From Thioclava dalianensis (GTDB lineage: Bacteria > Pseudomonadota > Alphaproteobacteria > Rhodobacterales > Rhodobacteraceae), in NCBI RefSeq assembly GCF_000715505.1, contig NZ_JHEH01000018.1:1-64000 (forward strand): 64,000 bases of DNA. The letters are read 5' to 3'. The notes under the pieces were generated by a model. The model saw nothing but the letters and a program-made list of their open reading frames with translations, was not told where the DNA came from and ran no database searches. Shown piece by piece: positions 59,038 to 64,000 of the stretch. How positions within the stretch are numbered: position 1 is the first letter of the stretch; each line of letters begins with the position of its first letter. The position numbers were made by a program, and so were the translations under genes.

Positions 59038-60194
59038 CAGCCGCTCCTCTTTTCGAAATCGATCCGCGGGTCGACGAAGACATACATCAGATCGCTCAGG
59101 ATGTTCACCACGAGGCTGATCAGGCCGAACATATAGAGCGTGCCGAAGATCACCGGATAGTCTCGCTCGACCGCCGCCTGAAAGCCCAGCAAACCCAGAC
59201 CGTCGAGCGAAAAGATCGTCTCGACGATGATCGAGGCCCCAAAGAAGATGCCAAGGAACTGCGCCGGGAAGCCCGCGATCACGATCAGCATCGCGTTGCG
59301 GAAGACATGGCCGTAAAGCACCTTCTTTTCGCTCAGGCCCTTGGCGCGGGCGGTGATCACATATTGCTTGTTGATCTCTTCGAGGAAGGAGTTCTTCGTC
59401 AGCAAGGTCATCGTGGCGAAACTGGCGATTGTGGTGGCCGCCACCGGAAGCGCGATGTGCCACAGGTAATCGAGCGCCTTGCCCACAAGGCTCAGCTGGT
59501 CGAAATCATCCGAGGTGAGTCCGCGCAGCGGAAAGATCTTCCAATAGCTGCCGCCTGCAAATAGCACCATCAGCATCACCGCGAACAAAAAGCCCGGAAT
59601 GGCATAGCCCACGATGATCGCGCCGCTGGTCCATGTGTCAAAGCGCGTGCCATCGCGCACCGCTTTGCGAATGCCCAGCGGGATCGAGATGATATAGGCG
59701 AGCAGCGTCGACCACAGCCCCAGCGTGATCGAGACTGGCATCTTGTCGAGCACCAGATGCACGACGCTTTCATTGCGGAAAAAGCTCTTGCCGAAATCGA
59801 GCGTGGCATAGCTTTTCATCATGATGAAAAAGCGCTCCCAGCCCGGGATTTTCTCTTTGTGACAGGCCGGGTTCTTGAGGTCCGGCGTGCCGGTGAAGTC
59901 GGTGTCGCAGACAATGCGCGCATAGCCCATCTGCACTTCCAGCTGATTGAGCAGCTCGGGCGAGATGCCGCGCGCGCCTTGATAGCCGCTATCCTCGACG
60001 CCGCCCTGGTTCTGCGATCCGGCATCGCCGCCGCCCGAGATATTGCGCATCGAGTCCGCCTCGCCCTGCACGCGGGCGATGACCTGTTCAATCGGCCCGC
60101 CGGGGACGAATTGTGTGAGTGTGAAATTGATGATCATGATCCCGAACAGCGTCGGGATCACCATCAGCAATCGCCTCAGGATATAGGCGCCCAT
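59037..60194 (-). CDS. yejB: peptide ABC transporter permease
   Basis: A 385-residue permease (OppB-like). N-terminal MGAYILRRLLMVIPTLFGIM is followed by a periplasmic insert with a Gly/Asp-rich part (ISGGGDAGSQNQGG), then the membrane core with YVITARAKGLSEKKVLYGHV as cytoplasmic coupling loop. It pairs with YejE. Confidence 0.94.
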   Translation of the reverse strand: MGAYILRRLLMVIPTLFGIMIINFTLTQFVPGGPIEQVIARVQGEADSMRNISGGGDAGSQNQGGVEDSGYQGARGISPELLNQLEVQMGYARIVCDTDFTGTPDLKNPACHKEKIPGWERFFIMMKSYATLDFGKSFFRNESVVHLVLDKMPVSITLGLWSTLLAYIISIPLGIRKAVRDGTRFDTWTSGAIIVGYAIPGFLFAVMLMVLFAGGSYWKIFPLRGLTSDDFDQLSLVGKALDYLWHIALPVAATTIASFATMTLLTKNSFLEEINKQYVITARAKGLSEKKVLYGHVFRNAMLIVIAGFPAQFLGIFFGASIIVETIFSLDGLGLLGFQAAVERDYPVIFGTLYMFGLISLVVNILSDLMYVFVDPRIDFEKRSG

Positions 60195-60231
60195 TCTTGG
60201 CCCTCTGCTCGTTTATTGGCAAATCACGGTT

Positions 60232-62175
60232 TTAGAACGCGCCTTCTGCCTTCAGTTTCTTGGCCTTGTCGGCGTCATACCACCAGAAATCCAGCTCTCC
60301 CAGCGAATAGGGCGGCAGGGCGCTGGGATGAGAGTACATATCATAATAGGCCACAAGGTAGTTCGGGTTATACCATTGCGGCACCCAGAAGCGCAGGGCG
60401 CGCAATGCACGATCGAGTGCATGGACCCGCGGCATCAGCTCTTTTTGATCGGTGGCGTGCTCGACCTCCGAGATCAGTTTGTCGATCGCGGGATTGTCCA
60501 GCCCCATCGCGTTGAACACGTCATCGGTACTCTTCGAGCCGAAATATTGCTGCAGATCGGCGCCGGGGATCTCGTCCTGTCCCAGATGAGAGGTGATCAT
60601 GTCGAAGTCGTGGCTGCGTCTGCGGTTTTCATACTCGCTGTCATCGACGCGCTCCATCTTGGCGTCGATGCCAAGCGCGCGCAGGTTTTGCACATAGGGC
60701 GTGATCACCCGGTCAAAGCTCTGGCTGTCATTGAGGATCGCGACGCTAAGCGTCTGGCCTTGGGCGTTGCGCAGCATGCCGTCGCTGCCCGGCGTCCAGC
60801 CGGCTTCTTGCAGCAGCTTCGCGGCCCGGCGCATGTTCTTACGATCCAATTGGCGCTTGCCCGAGACCGGCTGCACGACCGCGTCATCGGTCAGCACGCC
60901 GTCGGGCAGATCCTTGGCCAGCGGCGTGAGCAGCTTCAGCTCCGCCTCCGAGGGTTTGCCTTGGGCTTGCAAATCCGAGTTCTGCCAGAAGCTCTCGACC
61001 CGGTCATAGATGCCGTAGAACAGGGTCTCGTTGGACCACTCGAAATTGAACATCAACTCAAGCGCCTTGCGCACGCGAATGTCTTGAAACTTCGGTTCGC
61101 GCAGGTTGATGATGAAGCCCTGCCCCGAGGCGACATTGCCGTTGGGCAGCGAAGCCTTCACGACCTCACCCTTCTCGATTGCGGGGAAATTGTAGCCCGT
61201 TGCCCAGCTGATCGAGCTGGCCTCATTGCGGAACGTGTAGGTGCCCGATTTGAACCCCTCAAAGGCCGATTGGTAATCGCCGAAATACTCGATGCGGATG
61301 CGGTCGAAATTGGCCCGGCCCTTGTTGATCGGCAAATCCTTGCCCCAATAGTCGGGATTGCGCTTCCATGTGATGGAGCGATTGCCTTTGGTCGAATCGA
61401 ACATGTAGGGGCCCGAGCCGATAAAGGGCACGCTTGTCGTTTGCGACAGGTCGAGATTGTCTTTCTTGAATTGCGCCTCGGAAAAGACCGGCAGCGAGCC
61501 CACGACCTGAATCAGATCGCGGCGCGGATAGCCGGGCTTGAAGGTGTATTTCACATGGGTCGGGTCGATCACCTCTGCGGATTGAACCTGCTGGGCGATC
61601 ACCTGCCGGAAGGAGCTGAGCCCCTTGTCGCGCAACTGCTCATAGGAGAACACCACGTCCTGAGCGGTTAGCGGCGAGCCGTCAGAGAATTTGATCCCAT
61701 CGCGCAGCGTGAAGATCACCCAATCGCGGCTTTTGGGATATTCGAGGCTTTTGCACAGAAGGCAGTAAAGCTCCCCCACCGTATCAGCCGTGCCCTCCAT
61801 CATCGGCTCGAGCGGGGCCGAGGAAAGCGCCGCCGCGCGTCCCTGAATCGAATAGGGGTTGTAGTTGTCGAAGCCGCCGGGGGCCCATTCCGAGATCTCA
61901 CCGCCTTTGGGCGCATCGGGATTGACGTAATCGAGATTGGCGAAATCCGCCGGATATTTCAGATCGCCCAGCGTCGCGATGCCATAGGTCGTGATCACAT
62001 CGGAGGCATCGGGCGCAGGGGTGCTCGCCGCGGGTTGGGCCGCATCAGAGGTCGCCTCCTGCGCATGGGCCGCAAAGGCAAACCCCGCCCAGATCATCGC
62101 ACCGGCAAAAAGCGCAAGCGCCTTGCGCTGGATATCCGCATCAAAAGAGCTGACCGCCACTCGAACTTGCACCAT
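60232..62175 (-). CDS. yejA: peptide ABC transporter, periplasmic binding protein
   Basis: A 647-residue SBP_bac_5 protein. Signal peptide in the first 39 residues (ALALFAGAMIWAGFAFAAHA, cleavage after AHA), preceded by a longer basic stretch than usual, so the real start could be downstream. Core segments: YGIATLGDLKYPADFANLDYV, GPYMFDSTKGNRSITWKRN and the C-terminal LDFWWYDADKAKKLK, typical of YejA. It captures oligopeptides or peptide-like compounds. First gene of yejABEF; 37 bases to yejB. Confidence 0.94.
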   Translation of the reverse strand: MVQVRVAVSSFDADIQRKALALFAGAMIWAGFAFAAHAQEATSDAAQPAASTPAPDASDVITTYGIATLGDLKYPADFANLDYVNPDAPKGGEISEWAPGGFDNYNPYSIQGRAAALSSAPLEPMMEGTADTVGELYCLLCKSLEYPKSRDWVIFTLRDGIKFSDGSPLTAQDVVFSYEQLRDKGLSSFRQVIAQQVQSAEVIDPTHVKYTFKPGYPRRDLIQVVGSLPVFSEAQFKKDNLDLSQTTSVPFIGSGPYMFDSTKGNRSITWKRNPDYWGKDLPINKGRANFDRIRIEYFGDYQSAFEGFKSGTYTFRNEASSISWATGYNFPAIEKGEVVKASLPNGNVASGQGFIINLREPKFQDIRVRKALELMFNFEWSNETLFYGIYDRVESFWQNSDLQAQGKPSEAELKLLTPLAKDLPDGVLTDDAVVQPVSGKRQLDRKNMRRAAKLLQEAGWTPGSDGMLRNAQGQTLSVAILNDSQSFDRVITPYVQNLRALGIDAKMERVDDSEYENRRRSHDFDMITSHLGQDEIPGADLQQYFGSKSTDDVFNAMGLDNPAIDKLISEVEHATDQKELMPRVHALDRALRALRFWVPQWYNPNYLVAYYDMYSHPSALPPYSLGELDFWWYDADKAKKLKAEGAF

Positions 62176-62283
62176 GCATTCCCCGACTTTGAGCGCGCCA
62201 CATGCCGGGCGCTTTCGCCTAGGCTAGCGGGGCTGGCGCCCTCGGGGCAAGTTACGAAACTGTAAGAGAGCGCTTCCGCATGC

Positions 62284-62320
62284 AAAAAGGGCCGCCCCAA
62301 TGGGAACGGCCCTCATTTTT
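62284..62320. terminator. terminator of the cytochrome c gene, possibly bidirectional
   Basis: AGGGCCG / CGGCCCT with an inner CCCA/TGGG pairing; TTTTT follows on the minus strand and CATTTTT on the plus strand. It ends the cytochrome c transcript before yejA. Confidence 0.85.
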
Positions 62321-62337
62321 CAGCAGATCCGAGCCGC

Positions 62338-62892
62338 TTACTGGCTGTTTTCCTGCAAATAGGCGATCACATCGTTGCGGTCTTCGGCGCTTTTGAGACC
62401 GGCAAAGGACATCCGGTTGCCCGGGATGTAGTCCTTGGGATTCTCAAGCCACGAATTGAGCGCCTCGATCGTCCACTGGCCGCCATGCTCCTTGAGCGCA
62501 TCGGAATAGTTGAACCCATCGACACTTGCGACCGCGCGGTCAACCACACCATCAAGATGCGGGCCGACGCCGTTTTTGTCTTCGAGGCTGTGGCAGGCCT
62601 TGCATTTACCAAAGACCTTCGCGCCCTTGGCCGCATCGCCATTGCCCAGATCGACCACCACGGCGGCGTCCGTCGAAGCGGCAGCGCCCGCGTCATCGGT
62701 CTGAGCCAGCAGATCGCCGGGGGCCGCAGACATCGTCGGGCCCTTGGCCATTTCCTCGTGCTCGCCGCCCGAATGATCCTCGGCCTCGCCAACATGATAC
62801 AGCGCGCTCGACGCCCAGGCAGTCAGAAGAAAGAACAGAAAAGCGCTCAGTACCGCGCCTGCCGTCTTGGTTAAGGTCATCGTATTGAACAT
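62338..62892 (-). CDS. membrane-anchored class I cytochrome c (CycM-like)
   Basis: A 184-residue protein: N-terminal uncleaved membrane anchor (AGAVLSAFLFFLLTAWASSALY), a negatively charged Ala/Asp/Glu linker of about 55 residues and a cytochrome c domain (about 82-184) with heme site CKACH and the axial methionine in GNRMSFAG. This is the layout of Paracoccus cytochrome c552 (CycM) and Rhodobacter cytochrome cy, which carry electrons from the bc1 complex to cytochrome oxidase along the membrane. Own terminator; upstream divergent region leads to pheA. Confidence 0.94.
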   Translation of the reverse strand: MFNTMTLTKTAGAVLSAFLFFLLTAWASSALYHVGEAEDHSGGEHEEMAKGPTMSAAPGDLLAQTDDAGAAASTDAAVVVDLGNGDAAKGAKVFGKCKACHSLEDKNGVGPHLDGVVDRAVASVDGFNYSDALKEHGGQWTIEALNSWLENPKDYIPGNRMSFAGLKSAEDRNDVIAYLQENSQ

Positions 62893-63147
62893 CGTCCGTC
62901 CTCGGATCTGTCGGCTTCGTTACCTGCGTCTACCTGTTTGCACCCCTTGAGATCAAGAGAACTTTACTGGCCGTGATCGCAATTGTGCAACGATTTCATC
63001 CCTGCCTGTGCGCGACGCAACGCCGCGCCCGCCTTCTGAGGCCCATCAAGAGGCAAGCGTGCAAGGCTCTTTTCTTTGGCGGCCCGGCGGGCTAGGCACT
63101 TGGCCAACGGATTACAGCACCGATGTGCGCCAGAAGGGAGAACCGCG

Positions 63148-63996
63148 ATGGAAAATCGTCAAAAGGCCGGGCGCATCGCGTTTCAGGGCGCACTTGGGGC
63201 CTATTCGCATCAGGCATGCCGCGACGCGCGCCCCGATCTTGAGCCGGTTCCCTGCCGCTCTTTCGAGGACGTGATCGAGGCAGTGCGGCAGGATGCGGCG
63301 GATCTGGCGATGCTGCCGGTCGAGAACACCACCTATGGCCGGGTCGCGGATATCCACCGCCTGCTGCCCGAAAGCGGGCTGCGCATCCTCGATGAGGCTT
63401 TCGTGCGTGTCCATATCAGCCTGATGGCCCTGCCCGGCGTACAGATCGAAGAGCTCACGAAAGTGCGCGCCCATCTGGTCTTGCTGCCGCAAGCCGCGAG
63501 TTTTCTGGCGCGGTACGGCATCCGTGGCGAGGCCGCTGCGGACAGTGCGGGGGCCGCTGAAGAGCTGGCAGTTGCGCAGACCCGCGATGTCGGCGTGCTG
63601 GCCTCGGACATGGCCGCCGAGACGCATGGCCTGCAAATCCTCGCCCGCCATATCGAGGACAATGCCCATAACACGACCCGCTTCTTGATCATGGGCAAGC
63701 AGGCCGATCACAGCCGACGCGGGGCGCAGATGATGACCACCTTCGTATTCCGCGTGCGCAACATTCCCGCCGCGCTTTACAAGGCGATGGGCGGGTTTGC
63801 GACCAACGGCGTGAACATGACCAAGCTGGAAAGCTACATGGTCGGCGGAAATTTCACCGCCACCCAGTTCTATGCCGATGTCGAGGGCCATCCCGACGAT
63901 CCGGCCCTTGGCCGCGCGCTCGAAGAGCTGGAATATTTCACCGATTACCTCGAAATCCTCGGGGTCTATCCGGCGGATCCCAAGCGCATATCCTGA
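63148..63996 (+). CDS. pheA: prephenate dehydratase
   Basis: A 282-residue monofunctional enzyme that turns prephenate into phenylpyruvate. The catalytic domain (1-180) begins RIAFQGALGAYSHQACRD and contains LPVENTTYGRV and NTTRFLIM, the Thr-Arg-Phe active-site motif. The C-terminal ACT domain (about 195-275) includes NGVNMTKLESYMV (the ESR-type phenylalanine site as ESY). Start ATG 63148 with AAGGGAG 8 bases upstream. With aroC, the second aromatic-pathway gene in the window. Confidence 0.96.
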   Translation: MENRQKAGRIAFQGALGAYSHQACRDARPDLEPVPCRSFEDVIEAVRQDAADLAMLPVENTTYGRVADIHRLLPESGLRILDEAFVRVHISLMALPGVQIEELTKVRAHLVLLPQAASFLARYGIRGEAAADSAGAAEELAVAQTRDVGVLASDMAAETHGLQILARHIEDNAHNTTRFLIMGKQADHSRRGAQMMTTFVFRVRNIPAALYKAMGGFATNGVNMTKLESYMVGGNFTATQFYADVEGHPDDPALGRALEELEYFTDYLEILGVYPADPKRIS

Positions 63997-64000
63997 AGCC

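Overview
The window is a gene-dense, GC-rich chromosomal segment that looks like an alphaproteobacterium of the family Rhodobacteraceae (Rhodobacterales). The inference rests on family-typical neighbours: the helicase/S4-protein/fdxA/carD block, the lgt/midA/pgeF block with a divergent ubiK-like gene, a membrane-anchored CycM-like cytochrome c, Hint-domain proteins, and several small secreted proteins of the kind often seen in this family. No insertion sequence, CRISPR array, prophage or rRNA operon was seen. One tRNA gene (tRNA-Tyr) and one TPP riboswitch are present.

Layout. 1-8.2 kb: 3' part of glyA, an alpha/beta hydrolase, a short lipoprotein, an entericidin-like lipoprotein, a Hint-domain protein after an A/T-rich gap, a PhnA-domain protein, a stress-type FMN-binding-fold protein and lepA. 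8.3-17.3 kb: copper chaperone, secreted small protein, low-molecular-weight phosphatase and sirtuin CobB (divergent), a DUF1127 protein, an ArsR-type regulator, rpmB, a PCu(A)C copper chaperone with a His/Met tail, meaB, a DUF3108 protein with hrpB, and a CoA-binding protein. 17.4-20.3 kb: rlmB, tRNA-Tyr, a decayed region and an MHS-type transporter. 20.5-29.2 kb: a secreted protein, a glycosyltransferase-like protein, metY-type sulfhydrylase, a very large Pro/Ala-rich membrane protein, a CPA2 antiporter and a LysE exporter. 29.2-34.2 kb: carD, fdxA, S4 protein, SUV3-like helicase, TPR protein.

34.3-41.5 kb: an SCP2 protein coupled to a lysophospholipase-like hydrolase, then the most distinctive cluster of the window: an Anbu-type proteasome-like peptidase, a transglutaminase-like protein, an alpha-E protein and a circularly permuted ATP-grasp protein in one operon, next to a divergent M3 oligopeptidase. 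41.6-51.5 kb: second Hint protein (without the usual cysteine), a 54-residue basic protein, pgeF-midA-lgt, ubiK-like, an FNT channel, aroC, a dicarboxylate symporter, a second LysE exporter and a sugar acetyltransferase. 51.7-64 kb: TPP riboswitch with thiBPQ, a five-gene unit yejABEF plus a glycosyltransferase, a membrane cytochrome c, and prephenate dehydratase.

The most interesting non-coding signals are two promoters with the general-stress (EcfG) pattern GGAAC-N16/17-CGTT at the same distance from the entericidin-like gene and the stress-protein gene; a perfect CtrA box; a hairpin that buries the Shine-Dalgarno site of a lipoprotein gene; and three candidate structured RNAs (about 2860-2945 minus, 8567-8636, and the 3' UTR of rlmB). 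The 2.85-3.13 kb interval packs several of these signals together.
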